DNA of 64,000 bases from Humibacter sp049446075. GTDB taxonomy: Bacteria; Actinomycetota; Actinomycetes; Actinomycetales; Microbacteriaceae. Made by a program: the position numbers and the translations under genes. Location: NCBI RefSeq assembly GCF_049446075.1, contig NZ_JBMSEB010000001.1:1426001-1490000 (forward strand), in the 5' to 3' direction. The notes below the pieces were generated by a model that had not been told where the DNA came from, did not search any database, and was given only the letters and a program-made list of their open reading frames with translations. Shown here piece after piece: positions 8,396 to 17,041 of this stretch (its first letter is position 1; each line of letters starts with the position of its first letter).

Positions 8396-9622
8396 CTAGC
8401 GTTGGATGAGCAGCGCGGCCGGCCGCGGAGAGAGCACGTGGTCGAGCACGAGGCACGCGGCACCGACGGCGGCGACGTCTTCACCGATGGCCGAAGGTGC
8501 GAACGCGATGTCGTGCGGCATGACCATGACGGGCGAGCCGAGCACGAGAGGCGGCACCCGCTGCAGCAGGAAGTCCTGGAGCGGTGTGAAGAACGGGCCG
8601 CCGAACACGATGTGATCGACATCGAGCACGTTGACCAGGGTGACGAGGGTTTCGGCGATGTCGACGGCGACCGCGTCGAACAGGGAGGCCGCCCGTGGGT
8701 CTGAGGTGCGGGCATCCGCAAGGTACAGGAACGCCTCCCTGACCTCGGCCGTCGTCATCGCCTGAGCATCGCCGGAAAGCACCCCGAGCTTGATGGCGTC
8801 GGCAACCAGGTAGCGCGGGAGCACCGCGTCGCCAGCGCGCCACCGATGATGCTGCGGGGCCGCAGGAACGCCGCCGACGACCATGCTGCCGATGTCGCCC
8901 GCGTTGTTGGAGACGCCGCGGATGACCTCGCCGTGCACAGCGAGACCCACGCCGCTTCCCGTGCCGTAGTAGAAGAACACCATGTCGCTGCGTTCGCCCG
9001 AGGTGTCCATCCAGAGTTCGCCGACGGCAGCAGCCGTGACGTCCTTCTCGAGCAGCACGGGCAGCTGCAGCCGTTGAGCCAACTCGTCGCGCACGGGAAC
9101 GTTGCGCCAGCCGGGCAGCAGCGGCGGGTCGAGCACAACGCCCGCCTCGACGTCGACCGGGCCCGGCGCGGCGATGCCGACGCCCATGATGCGGCCCGCG
9201 TCGACGCCCGCGGCGTCGACCAGGCCCGAGGCGACGCGAACGATGCGCTGCAGCGTCTTGGGCGCGGTTGCCGACGGCGGCGTGGGAATCGTGCGGTGGG
9301 CGACGACCCTTCCCTCGAGGTCGAGCAGCACGACGGTGATGATCGAGGGGTCCAGATGCACGCCCAGCGCGAGGCGCCCGCGCGGCCGCAGCCGGAGGAT
9401 GGTGCGCGGCTTGCCGACGCCGGAACCGCGCGTTCCCGCCTCGAGCACGAGGCCCTCGTCGATGAGCCTGCGCACGATGTTCGTCACCGCCTGCGCCGAC
9501 AGTCCCGTGCGCTCTGCCACCTCTACGCGGCTGACGCCCTCGGCGCCCGCGCGGCGCACGGCATCCAGGATCACCGCCTGGTTGTACCCCCCGACGGCGG
9601 GGAGGTTGCTGCCCGCCCGCAT
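8396..9622 (-). CDS. ROK-family transcriptional regulator
   Basis: A 408-residue ROK (repressor, ORF, kinase) protein. The N-terminal part has a winged helix-turn-helix (about residues 13-65: NQAVILDAVRRAG, VSRVEVAERTGLS, AVTNIVRRLIDEGLV). It is followed by a glucokinase-like sugar-binding fold with blocks such as MGVGIAAPGPVDVEAG and YYGTGSGVGLAVHGEVIRG. Proteins with this architecture (XylR/NagC/Mlc-like) bind a sugar and leave the operator. GAGGA lies about 10 bp before ATG 9622. It lies directly upstream of the mannoside importer on the same strand, with a promoter and AT-rich dyad between, so it probably represses the importer and mannosidase and releases on a mannose-derived signal. Confidence 0.9.
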   Translation of the reverse strand: MRAGSNLPAVGGYNQAVILDAVRRAGAEGVSRVEVAERTGLSAQAVTNIVRRLIDEGLVLEAGTRGSGVGKPRTILRLRPRGRLALGVHLDPSIITVVLLDLEGRVVAHRTIPTPPSATAPKTLQRIVRVASGLVDAAGVDAGRIMGVGIAAPGPVDVEAGVVLDPPLLPGWRNVPVRDELAQRLQLPVLLEKDVTAAAVGELWMDTSGERSDMVFFYYGTGSGVGLAVHGEVIRGVSNNAGDIGSMVVGGVPAAPQHHRWRAGDAVLPRYLVADAIKLGVLSGDAQAMTTAEVREAFLYLADARTSDPRAASLFDAVAVDIAETLVTLVNVLDVDHIVFGGPFFTPLQDFLLQRVPPLVLGSPVMVMPHDIAFAPSAIGEDVAAVGAACLVLDHVLSPRPAALLIQR

Positions 9623-9773
9623 GTCGTCCTCGTTCTCGGGGCGGCGCGTGCCGCCGCCCTGCGTGCACCGAGACTATAGGGCGACGGTGCCCGGCGGGCG
9701 TTCGAGCCGCCGTCCGAACACGTCGGGTAGCGTGGCATGGGCTGGTGTCGGGTATCGTCTATGCAGGCGATTT

Positions 9774-9789
9774 ATCTTGACGTCGAGAT
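9774..9789. promoter_or_regulatory. 16-bp near-perfect palindrome upstream of isocitrate dehydrogenase
   Basis: ATCTTGACGTCGAGAT matches its own reverse complement at 14 of 16 positions. It lies 41 bp upstream of the icd start and just downstream of a TATCGT -10-like element (9753-9758), a good place for a repressor. Its shape resembles MarR-type operators; no regulator gene is adjacent. Confidence 0.5.
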
Positions 9790-9830
9790 TCTTTCTCCGC
9801 CATTTCCGCTGATTGGAGCGTGCCGACGCG

Positions 9831-12032
9831 ATGACGAAGATCATCTACACCCACACGGACGAGGCGCCGCTGCTGGCGACCTACTCCTTCCTTCCCATCG
9901 TCTCGGCGTTCGCCGAAAAGGCGGGAGTCGAGTTCGAGACGCGAGACATCTCGGTGGCCGGACGCATCCTCGCGCAGTTCGGTCTGGCCGACGACGCTCT
10001 CGCCGAGCTCGGTGAGCTGACGGGCTCTCCCGACGCGAACATCGTCAAGCTGCCGAACATCTCGGCCTCGATTCCCCAGCTGAAAGCGGCCATCAAGGAA
10101 CTCCAGGACAAGGGATACGACATCCCCGACTACCCGGACTCGCCCTCCACCGACGAGCAGGCCGAGGTTCGCGCGAAGTACTTCAGGGTGCTCGGTTCCG
10201 TGGTGAACCCCGTGCTGCGTCAGGGCAACTCCGACCGCAGGGCGCCCCAGTCGGTCAAGGCCTATGCGAAGAAGCATCCGCACACCAACAAGCCGTTCGG
10301 CGAGGGCTCGAAGACGACCGTCGCCACCATGGGCGAGCACGACTTCAAGAGCAACGAGAAGTCAGTGACGATCCCGGCAGACGACACCCTCACGATCGTG
10401 CTCGAGACGACGGATCGCGAGCAGAATGTGCTGCTCGAATCGCTGCCGGTGAAGGCCGGAGAGGTCATCGACGCCACGCACCTGTCGGCAGAGCACCTCG
10501 ACGCGTTCCTGGCCAACGCCATGAAGCGCGCTCAGGCGGAGGGCGTGCTGTTCTCCGTGCATCTCAAGGCGACCATGATGAAGGTCTCCGACCCGATCAT
10601 CTTCGGCCACGTGGTGCGTGCGTACTTCAAGGATGTCTTCGACAAGTACGGTGACGACCTCGCGGCCGCCGGCCTCAAAGCGAACGACGGACTCGGCGGC
10701 ATCCTCGCTGGGCTCGACTCGCTGCCCAACGGCGACGAGATCCGCGAAGCGTTCGACCTCGGCCTTGCGGCCGGCCCCCGGCTGTCGTACGTCAACTCCG
10801 ACAAGGGCATCACGAACCTGCACGTGCCCTCCGACGTCATCATCGACGCCTCGATGCCAGCGCTCATCCGCAACGGCGGCAAGCTGTGGGACGGCGAGGG
10901 CCGGGAGGATGACACGCTCGCCGTCATCCCGGATTCCTCGTACTCCGGTGTCTACGCCACGGTCATCGACGACGTGAAGAAGAACGGCCCGCTCGACCCT
11001 GCCACCATCGGATCCGTGTCGAACGTCGGCCTCATGGCGCAGGCGGCCGAGGAGTACGGCTCGCACAACAAGACGTTCGAGATTCCGGTCGCCGGCACCG
11101 TCAAGGTGCTCAACAAGGCGGGCGAGGTGCTGCTGCAGCACGAGGTCGGCGCGGGAGACATCTGGCGCGCCTGCCAGACCAAGGATGTCGCGGTGCGCGA
11201 CTGGGTCAAGCTGGCCGTGACGAGGGCGCGCGCCACCGGAGACCCCGCCGTGTTCTGGCTCGACGAGACGCGCGCGCACGACGCACAGCTCATCGCGAAG
11301 GTGCGCGAGTACCTGCAGGATTCCGACCTCGTCGGCGATACAGCGGGTCTCACAATCGAGATCCTTGCGCCCGAGCTCGCCACGGCCTACTCGCTGGAGC
11401 GCATGCGCAAGGGCGAAGACACCATCTCGGTGACGGGCAACGTGCTGCGCGACTACAACACCGACCTCTTCCCCATCCTCGAGCTCGGCACGTCGGCCAA
11501 GATGCTGTCCGTGGTGCCGCTGATCGCAGGCGGCGGCCTCTTCGAGACGGGCGCGGGTGGCTCGGCTCCCAAGCATGTGCAGCAGCTGGTGCAGGAGAAC
11601 TACCTGCGCTGGGACTCGCTTGGCGAGTTCTTCGCGTTGGTGCCGTCGTTCGAGAAGTACGCGGACCAGGCCGGCACGCCCGCGGCCAAGGTACTGGCCG
11701 ACACCCTCGACCGTGCAACCGCAACGTTCCTCGACGAGGACCGCAGCCCCGGCCGCAAGCTCGGCACGATCGACAACCGCGGCTCGCACTTCTACCTGGC
11801 GCTGTACTGGGCGCAGGAGCTGGCCAAGCAGACGGATGACCTGCAGCTGGCTGCGACGTTCCGCTCGCTTGCTGAGCGGCTCACGGCCGACGAGTCGACC
11901 ATCGTCGACGAGCTCGTCGCCGTGCAGGGCAACCCCGCCGACGTCGGAGGCTACTACCTGCCCGACCCCGAGAAGGCCAGCGCGGTGATGCGCCCGTCGA
12001 AGACGTTCAACGAGGCACTCTCCGCCTTCTGA
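9831..12032 (+). CDS. icd: Isocitrate dehydrogenase, NADP-dependent, monomeric type
   Basis: Catalyses oxidative decarboxylation of isocitrate to 2-oxoglutarate in the TCA cycle, making NADPH. At 733 residues it fits the monomeric class (about 740), which is unrelated in length to the dimeric enzyme. Seen: the N-terminal MTKIIYTHTDEAPLLATYSF typical of this family, VKLPNISASIPQLKAAI near residue 70, the HLKATMMKVSDPIIFGH block around 244-260 with conserved lysines, and GSAPKHVQQLVQENYLRWDS near 580, where the NADP-binding Lys-His pair lies in the known enzymes. ATG 9831 was chosen over an upstream TTG (9813) because TTGGAG precedes it by about 11 bp and the protein then starts as its homologues do. 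It is divergent from the ROK regulator with 208 bp between. Confidence 0.97.
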   Translation: MTKIIYTHTDEAPLLATYSFLPIVSAFAEKAGVEFETRDISVAGRILAQFGLADDALAELGELTGSPDANIVKLPNISASIPQLKAAIKELQDKGYDIPDYPDSPSTDEQAEVRAKYFRVLGSVVNPVLRQGNSDRRAPQSVKAYAKKHPHTNKPFGEGSKTTVATMGEHDFKSNEKSVTIPADDTLTIVLETTDREQNVLLESLPVKAGEVIDATHLSAEHLDAFLANAMKRAQAEGVLFSVHLKATMMKVSDPIIFGHVVRAYFKDVFDKYGDDLAAAGLKANDGLGGILAGLDSLPNGDEIREAFDLGLAAGPRLSYVNSDKGITNLHVPSDVIIDASMPALIRNGGKLWDGEGREDDTLAVIPDSSYSGVYATVIDDVKKNGPLDPATIGSVSNVGLMAQAAEEYGSHNKTFEIPVAGTVKVLNKAGEVLLQHEVGAGDIWRACQTKDVAVRDWVKLAVTRARATGDPAVFWLDETRAHDAQLIAKVREYLQDSDLVGDTAGLTIEILAPELATAYSLERMRKGEDTISVTGNVLRDYNTDLFPILELGTSAKMLSVVPLIAGGGLFETGAGGSAPKHVQQLVQENYLRWDSLGEFFALVPSFEKYADQAGTPAAKVLADTLDRATATFLDEDRSPGRKLGTIDNRGSHFYLALYWAQELAKQTDDLQLAATFRSLAERLTADESTIVDELVAVQGNPADVGGYYLPDPEKASAVMRPSKTFNEALSAF

Positions 12033-12068
12033 GCGAACCGCGACTATCCGCCCGTCTATGCCGCACGT

Positions 12069-12074
12069 TACCCT
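12069..12074 (+). promoter_or_regulatory. -10-like element TACCCT for a leaderless GNAT mRNA
   Basis: TACCCT ends 6 bp before the ATG of the acetyltransferase, and no Shine-Dalgarno sequence is present. A leaderless transcript is likely. Confidence 0.4.
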
Positions 12075-12080
12075 TGTGCC

Positions 12081-12530
12081 ATGGCTGAGCTGCGTCTTGA
12101 GGAACTGTCCGCATCGAACATCTCCGCGGCGAACGCACTCACTCTGAAGCCCGGGCAGGAACAGTTCATCACGCCCGTCTCGTACTCGGCTGCCGCGGCC
12201 GTCAACGATCCGAGCATGACCTGGCAGCGGGTCGTGGTCGACGGCGACGAGGTCGTCGGCTTCGTCATGGGCAGCTTCGATCCGGATGCCGAAGACGAGT
12301 TCTGCTCCATCCTCTGGCGCATCAACGTGGACGCCGACGACCAGGGTCGAGGCATCGGCCGATTCGCGGTCGACGGCCTGGCAGACGAGGCGCGTCGCAG
12401 AGGACAGCACCGACTCCACGTCATCTGGGAGCCGGGCGAACTCGGGCCGGAGGCGTTCTTCCTCCGCACCGGTTTCACGCCGGTCGGCGAGACGCAGTAC
12501 GGCGAGGTCGTCGGAGCGATGGATCTCTGA
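12081..12530 (+). CDS. GNAT-family N-acetyltransferase
   Basis: A 149-residue acetyl-CoA dependent N-acetyltransferase. The acetyl-CoA binding motif A is visible as INVDADDQGRGIGRFAVDGL (about residues 89-108) with the expected QGRGIG pyrophosphate loop. The C-terminal FFLRTGFTPVGETQYGEVV is the usual last strand-helix of the fold. The opening and the short acidic middle resemble spermine/spermidine-type acetyltransferases (BltD-like), but the substrate is not provable. There is no ribosome binding site and a -10-like element abuts the start. The next gene starts 3 bp after the stop, so both are probably on one mRNA. Confidence 0.88.
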   Translation: MAELRLEELSASNISAANALTLKPGQEQFITPVSYSAAAAVNDPSMTWQRVVVDGDEVVGFVMGSFDPDAEDEFCSILWRINVDADDQGRGIGRFAVDGLADEARRRGQHRLHVIWEPGELGPEAFFLRTGFTPVGETQYGEVVGAMDL

Positions 12531-12533
12531 GCT

Positions 12534-12938
12534 GTGGACTTCGCCCTCGTCCGAGTCCACTCGCACGGCGTGCCCGCTTCGCCTGAGCCGCGGCGGGCGC
12601 CAGAGCCCCCGGAGGGCTTCGTGGAGGCCGTGCTCGAGGTGGTCGCCGACATCCCAGAGGGCCGGGTCATGACCTACGGTCAGGTTGCCGCCGTGCTCGG
12701 ATCGCGTGGAGCCCGAGTGGTCGGCCAAGTGATGGCGCGCTACGGGTCCGACGTGCCGTGGTGGCGGGTGATCAGGGCATCCGGGCAGCCGCCACTGTGT
12801 CACGAGGGTGCAGCGCTCGAGCACTACCTTCAGGAGGGAACTCCGTTGAGGGGCATGACGGCCGACCAGGCCTCGCGTGAGGATGCCCTCGAGCGCTACC
12901 GCGTCGATCTCGCGGCAGCGCGCTGGTCGCCCTCCTGA
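12534..12938 (+). CDS. Alkyltransferase-like protein (MGMT-family DNA base-flipping protein)
   Basis: A 134-residue protein of the MGMT C-terminal domain family. Seen: PEGRVMTYGQVAAVLGSRGA (41-60, the DNA-binding helix-turn-helix), the arginine finger region RVVGQVM (61-67), and PWWRVIRASG (75-84). In true O6-alkylguanine transferases this last block is PCHR. Here Trp replaces the acceptor Cys, so the protein should bind and flip alkylated guanine but not repair it, as known ATL proteins do to recruit nucleotide excision repair. Unusually the next position is also Trp (PWWR rather than PWHR). The first 25 residues are a Pro-rich extension. The GTG start at 12534 lies 3 bp behind the GNAT stop; a later start removing the extension is possible. 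Confidence 0.85.
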   Translation: MDFALVRVHSHGVPASPEPRRAPEPPEGFVEAVLEVVADIPEGRVMTYGQVAAVLGSRGARVVGQVMARYGSDVPWWRVIRASGQPPLCHEGAALEHYLQEGTPLRGMTADQASREDALERYRVDLAAARWSPS

Positions 12939-12996
12939 GAAGCAACGGCGCGGCTCGCAATCCGCGATGGGCGGCGCGCGCTACGGCGGAAAACGG

Positions 12997-13040
12997 ACGA
13001 TGCGCCGTACGAGAAGAGCCTTCTCGGTACGGCGCATCGT
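12997..13040. terminator. Bidirectional terminator hairpin between convergent genes
   Basis: A very strong stem of about 20 bp (arms 12997-13016 and 13020-13040, one bulged G) with a 3 nt loop lies between the convergent ATL and ABC exporter genes. On the minus strand it is followed by CCGTTTTCC, a short T run. On the plus strand no T run is present. Confidence 0.8.
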
Positions 13041-13058
13041 GCCATCTCCGGCCGATCG

Positions 13059-14873
13059 TCAGACGAGTGAGTCCCGCCAGGCGGCGTGCAACTGAGCGAA
13101 CCTCCCGGTGCCCGCGATGAGGTCGGCGGGCGAGCCGTCCTCGACCACGCGCCCGTGCTCCATGACGAGCACCCGGTCGGCGATCGCGACCGTCGAGAGA
13201 CGGTGCGCGATGATCAACGCGGTGCGGTCCTTCAGAAGCGTCTGCAACGCCTCCTGCACCAAACGTTCGCTCGGGATGTCGAGCGAGCTCGTCGCCTCGT
13301 CGAGAATGAGCACCGCCGGGTTGGCCAGGAAGGCGCGTGCGAACGAGATCAGCTGGCGCTGCCCGGCCGAAACGCGCCCTCCTCGCTTGTTCACGTCGGT
13401 CGCATACCCGTCCGGCAGGTTCTGGATGAACTCGTCGGCGCCGACGGCCTCGGCGGCCGCACGGATCTCGTCGAGCGTGGCATCCGGCTTGCCCAGCGCG
13501 ATGTTGTCTGCCACGGTTCCGGAGAACAGGTACGCCTCCTGCGTGACCATGACGATCGCGCGACGCAGATCCTTCGGATGCAGGTCGCGCAGGTCGACGC
13601 CGTCGAGCTTCACCGAGCCCTCCGTCGGGTCGTAGAACCGCGCGATCAGCTTTGCGAGCGTGGACTTTCCCGCTCCCGTCGAGCCGACGAGCGCAATCGT
13701 CTGCCCAGCAGGCACGTCGAGCGTGAACTGCGGCAGGATGACCCGGTCCTTCTTGTAGGCGAACGTGACATCGTCGAACTCGACGTGACCGGATGCCTCC
13801 CACAGGTCAACGGGACGCGCCGGATCGGGCACGCTCGGCTCCTCCTCCAGCACGCCCGAGATCTTCTCGAGTGCGGCGGCAGCCGACTGGTAGGAGTTGT
13901 AGAACATCGCCATCTCCTCCATCGGGTCGAAGAACCGACGGGTGTAGAGCAGCACGGCCAGCAGAACACCGATGGGAAGTGCGCCGAGCGCGACGCGGAA
14001 TCCGCCGACCAGGAGCACGACCGCCACCGTCACATTGCCGATCAGCACCAGCCCTGGATCGAAGATCCCGAACAGCTGAATGGTCTTGGCGTTGACGTCT
14101 CGGTAGTCCTCGACCAGGTCGCCGAACTCCTTCTCGTTGCGCTTCTCCTTGCGGAACGCCTTGACGGCGCGGATGCCGGTCATGGTCTCCACGAAGTGCA
14201 CGATGAGCTTCGCGGATGCCACGCGCGAGCGCCGGAAGAGCACCTGCGACCGCTTCTGGAACCACCGCGTCAAGAAGTACAGCGGCACCAGCGAGCAGAA
14301 CAGGATCACGCCGGAGACCCAGTCGTTCAGGAACATGAACACTGCGATGAAGCCCGAGTACAACACGCCCTGCACCAGCTGGTTGATGCCGGAGTCCAGC
14401 AGCTCCCGGATGGCGTCCAGATCGCTCGTCTGGCGCGAGATGATGCGGCCGGACGTGTACGACTCGTGGAACTCCAGGCTGAGCCGCTGCGTGTGCAGGA
14501 ACACACGCTTGCGCAGATCGAGCAGGATCGCCTGGCTGATGCGCGCCGACATCACCGTGTACCACGACACGGTCGCGGCGCCGATCACGCCCGTGGCGAG
14601 ATAGGCGGCGCCGGTGAGAGCGATGGGCCACCAGTGCTGGGACTTCAGCGCGCCGAGCCCCTGGTCGATGCCGATTCCGATCAGCGTCGGGCCGATCACC
14701 TGGGCGAGCGTGGAGAACACGATCACCACCAACGCGAACACGACCTTGCTCCGCAGCGGGCGCAGCAGAGACCCGAGCAGGCCGAGCGAGCGGCGACGGA
14801 TCTGCCGCGACTCCTGTTTGGAGAAGTCGTTGCGCTCTTCGCCTTCTACGCCGAGAACAGTTGTGGTGCTCAC
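13059..14873 (-). CDS. Heterodimeric ABC exporter subunit with consensus ATPase site
   Basis: A 604-residue half-transporter: six membrane helices (about residues 40-320, first VVFALVVIVFSTLAQVIGPTL) and a nucleotide-binding domain. Walker A is GSTGAGKST (about 396), the signature is VSAGQRQ (about 499), Walker B is AVLILDEATSSLD (about 520) with the catalytic Glu present, and the H-loop His is in IIAHRLSTVAIADRV. The GTG start at 14873 overlaps the stop of the partner gene by 4 bases (GTGA), so translation is coupled. It is the competent half of a pair in which the other half has a degenerate site, like BmrCD or TM287/288. Substrate unknown: drugs, lipids and peptides are all possible. The signature motif reads VSAGQ rather than LSGGQ, which is common in such pairs. 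Confidence 0.94.
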   Translation of the reverse strand: MSTTTVLGVEGEERNDFSKQESRQIRRRSLGLLGSLLRPLRSKVVFALVVIVFSTLAQVIGPTLIGIGIDQGLGALKSQHWWPIALTGAAYLATGVIGAATVSWYTVMSARISQAILLDLRKRVFLHTQRLSLEFHESYTSGRIISRQTSDLDAIRELLDSGINQLVQGVLYSGFIAVFMFLNDWVSGVILFCSLVPLYFLTRWFQKRSQVLFRRSRVASAKLIVHFVETMTGIRAVKAFRKEKRNEKEFGDLVEDYRDVNAKTIQLFGIFDPGLVLIGNVTVAVVLLVGGFRVALGALPIGVLLAVLLYTRRFFDPMEEMAMFYNSYQSAAAALEKISGVLEEEPSVPDPARPVDLWEASGHVEFDDVTFAYKKDRVILPQFTLDVPAGQTIALVGSTGAGKSTLAKLIARFYDPTEGSVKLDGVDLRDLHPKDLRRAIVMVTQEAYLFSGTVADNIALGKPDATLDEIRAAAEAVGADEFIQNLPDGYATDVNKRGGRVSAGQRQLISFARAFLANPAVLILDEATSSLDIPSERLVQEALQTLLKDRTALIIAHRLSTVAIADRVLVMEHGRVVEDGSPADLIAGTGRFAQLHAAWRDSLV

Positions 14874-16750
14874 AGGTTCACCTCCTCGAGTTCCTCTTCT
14901 TCTTCGTCGTCCTCGAGGCTCGAGATGACGAATCGGTAGTGTTCGTTGGTCGCCAGCAGACTGCTGTGCGTACCGACGGCCGTGATCCTGCCGTCTTCGA
15001 GCAGCGCAACACGGTCGGCCAGCATGACGGTGGACGGGCGGTGCGCCACGATGAGCGCTGTTGTGGATGCCAGCACCCTTCGCAACGCGGCCTCGACGAG
15101 CGCCTCGGTGTCGACATCCAGTGCCGACAGCGGGTCATCGAGCACGAGCACCTCGGGGTTGGCGGCGACGGCACGCGCGAGCGCGAGACGCTGCCTCTGT
15201 CCGCCGGACAGGCTCAGGCCCTCTTCTCCCACCTTCGTGTCGACGCCGTCCGGCAGGTCGTACGCGAAGCCAGCCTGCGCGACCTCGAGCGCCTCGGTGA
15301 GCACGGCATCCGCCTTCGCCTTGGTCTCCTGGTCGTCGCTTACGAGGTCCGCCCGGCCGAGCAGCACGTTGTCACGCACCGACGCGGAGAACAGGGTCGC
15401 GTCTTCGAACGCCATGGCGATGTGCGTGCGCAGCTCGTTCCTGGTGAGGTCGCGCACGTCGACGCCGTCGAGCAGGATCGACCCACCCGTGACGTCGTAC
15501 AGCCTCGTGGGCAGGGCAGTCAGGGTTGACTTGCCGCTTCCCGTGAGGCCGACGAGCGCCATGGTCTCCCCCGGCTCGAGCTCGAGGTCGATGCCGTCGA
15601 GCAGGTCGCGCTCGCCCTCAGGCGTGTCCGGGTAGCGGAAGTGCACGTCGTCGAAGACGAGCCGCCCGTGCGGGTTCTCGACGGTCTTCGGATGCTCAGG
15701 GTCACCGATCGTGTTCCGCGTGCTCATCACGTCGAAGAACCGGTCGGCGGCGGTTCGCGTGTCGAACGTCATCGACAGCAGGAATCCGATCGACTCGATC
15801 GGGAACCGCAGAACCGTGGCGGTGGCGAAGAAGGCCAGCAGCTGCCCAGCGGTCAGGGAGCCAGTGGACACGAGCCACACGCCCACCACGAGGCACACCG
15901 CGAACGCCACGTCTGGTACCAGCAGCAGCCACAGCCAGATGCCGGCGATGGCCTTCGCCTTGGCGATCTCGGTGCCGCGCAGGTCCTCAGCCTGCTTCTC
16001 GAAGTTGCGCAGGGCGTGCCTGCCGCGTCCGAACGCCTTGAGCACACGGATGCCGTGCACCGACTCCTCGACGGTCGTCGCGAGGTCGCCGGCCTGGTCC
16101 TGGCTGCGTCGGGCGATGGTCGAGTAGCGGTTCTCGAACACGTAGCCGTAGATCCAGAGCGGGATCGAGCACACGATGAAGATGACCGCGAGCAACCAGT
16201 TCCAGGTGACCAGCACCACGAAGCCGATCACGATCGTGAGCACGTTGACGAAGAGCAGCACGAAGCCGAAGCTCAGCCAGCGGCGGATCAGGTTGAGGTC
16301 GCTGACGGCACGGCTGAGCAGCTGCCCGCTCGGCCATCCGTCGTGGAAACTCACCGGCAGGTCCTGCAGCTTGGCGTAGAACGCGTTGCGCAGGTCGGCC
16401 TCGACCTTGGTGCCAGGTGTGAGCACGAACCAGCGGCGCAGCGAGATGAGCACCGCCTCCGCGATGCCCAACACAAGCACGAGCACCGCCGACGGCACGA
16501 CGTGCGACGGGTCGCCGTTCTTCATGGGGCCGTCGACGAGTGCCTGCAGCACGATGGGGATGAGCAGCGCCACGACGGACGCGCCGATAGCGGCCACCAT
16601 GCCGAGGTAGATGCGCGGCATGGCCGGCTTCGCGAACGGGTAGATGCGCGCGAGCGAGCGGAACGTGCTCTGTCGTGCGCCACCCTTCGAGAGGTGTTCT
16701 GGAGGGTGGTTCTGGGGTGCCTGATTCGAAGGTGCCTCAGGGGCGGACAT
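14870..16750 (-). CDS. Heterodimeric ABC exporter subunit with degenerate ATPase site
   Basis: A 626-residue half-transporter, first gene of the exporter pair. Six membrane helices occupy about residues 45-330 (first IYLGMVAAIGASVVALLIPIV). The ATPase domain has Walker A GLTGSGKST (about 400), signature LSLSGGQRQRLALARA (about 508) and Walker B VLVLDDPLSALD (about 535). The residue after the Walker B Asp is Asp, not the catalytic Glu, the hallmark of the degenerate site in heterodimeric exporters; the H-loop His is kept (VAHRPSTV). The C-terminus ends in a run of acidic residues (DDEEEEELEE). No strong ribosome binding site precedes ATG 16750; the best purine stretch is ACGGTGAA. A dyad about 90 bp upstream may be an operator. 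Confidence 0.94.
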   Translation of the reverse strand: MSAPEAPSNQAPQNHPPEHLSKGGARQSTFRSLARIYPFAKPAMPRIYLGMVAAIGASVVALLIPIVLQALVDGPMKNGDPSHVVPSAVLVLVLGIAEAVLISLRRWFVLTPGTKVEADLRNAFYAKLQDLPVSFHDGWPSGQLLSRAVSDLNLIRRWLSFGFVLLFVNVLTIVIGFVVLVTWNWLLAVIFIVCSIPLWIYGYVFENRYSTIARRSQDQAGDLATTVEESVHGIRVLKAFGRGRHALRNFEKQAEDLRGTEIAKAKAIAGIWLWLLLVPDVAFAVCLVVGVWLVSTGSLTAGQLLAFFATATVLRFPIESIGFLLSMTFDTRTAADRFFDVMSTRNTIGDPEHPKTVENPHGRLVFDDVHFRYPDTPEGERDLLDGIDLELEPGETMALVGLTGSGKSTLTALPTRLYDVTGGSILLDGVDVRDLTRNELRTHIAMAFEDATLFSASVRDNVLLGRADLVSDDQETKAKADAVLTEALEVAQAGFAYDLPDGVDTKVGEEGLSLSGGQRQRLALARAVAANPEVLVLDDPLSALDVDTEALVEAALRRVLASTTALIVAHRPSTVMLADRVALLEDGRITAVGTHSSLLATNEHYRFVISSLEDDEEEEELEEVNL

Positions 16751-17041
16751 GGTTCACCGTTTCGTGTGGAAGGTGTGTTGTGCGGTTGAGGGATGCCGGG
16801 TGAGGCATGCCTCGTAGCGGAGCAGAATCGCTGAGTCGAATCGATTCTGCCGCTGGGGAGCGACACGGGATCCGTGCGGTCACGAGATCGGTCGCCGCGG
16901 AGAGGTCCGAGCGGTGGACGGGGTCGCAGTGCCGGAATTGGCGGCTGCGCCGTGCGCGTCGGACGTTCGCGTTGCGGGCGGAGTGGTGCGCTCGCCTGGT
17001 CGGAAGGGCTGTCGGCTCCGGGCCGCGGAGGACCCGGTCAG
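16751..17041. other. Intergenic region upstream of the ABC exporter pair
   Basis: No credible gene was found in either strand. It holds the 5' leader of the exporter operon and the inverted repeat at 16822-16850. The part from about 16860 on is GC-rich with nothing recognisable. Confidence 0.5.
16822..16850. promoter_or_regulatory. Inverted repeat upstream of the ABC exporter operon
   Basis: GCAGAATCG (16822-16830) and CGATTCTGC (16842-16850) are perfect 9-bp inverted arms around an 11 bp spacer. A smaller perfect palindrome, GAATCGATTC (16838-16847), overlaps the right arm. The site is 72-100 bp before the exporter start, a plausible operator. The same 10-bp palindrome recurs upstream of the MFS gene at 23363-23372. 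Confidence 0.45.

Noticed and set aside
10362..12824. Minus-strand frame of 820 codons opposite isocitrate dehydrogenase
   Set aside because: Shadow of icd, GNAT and ATL; composition is Arg/His/Glu-rich and no family is recognisable.
13086..14939. Plus-strand frame of 617 codons opposite the ABC exporter
   Set aside because: Antisense shadow; the minus-strand frame has all ABC motifs.
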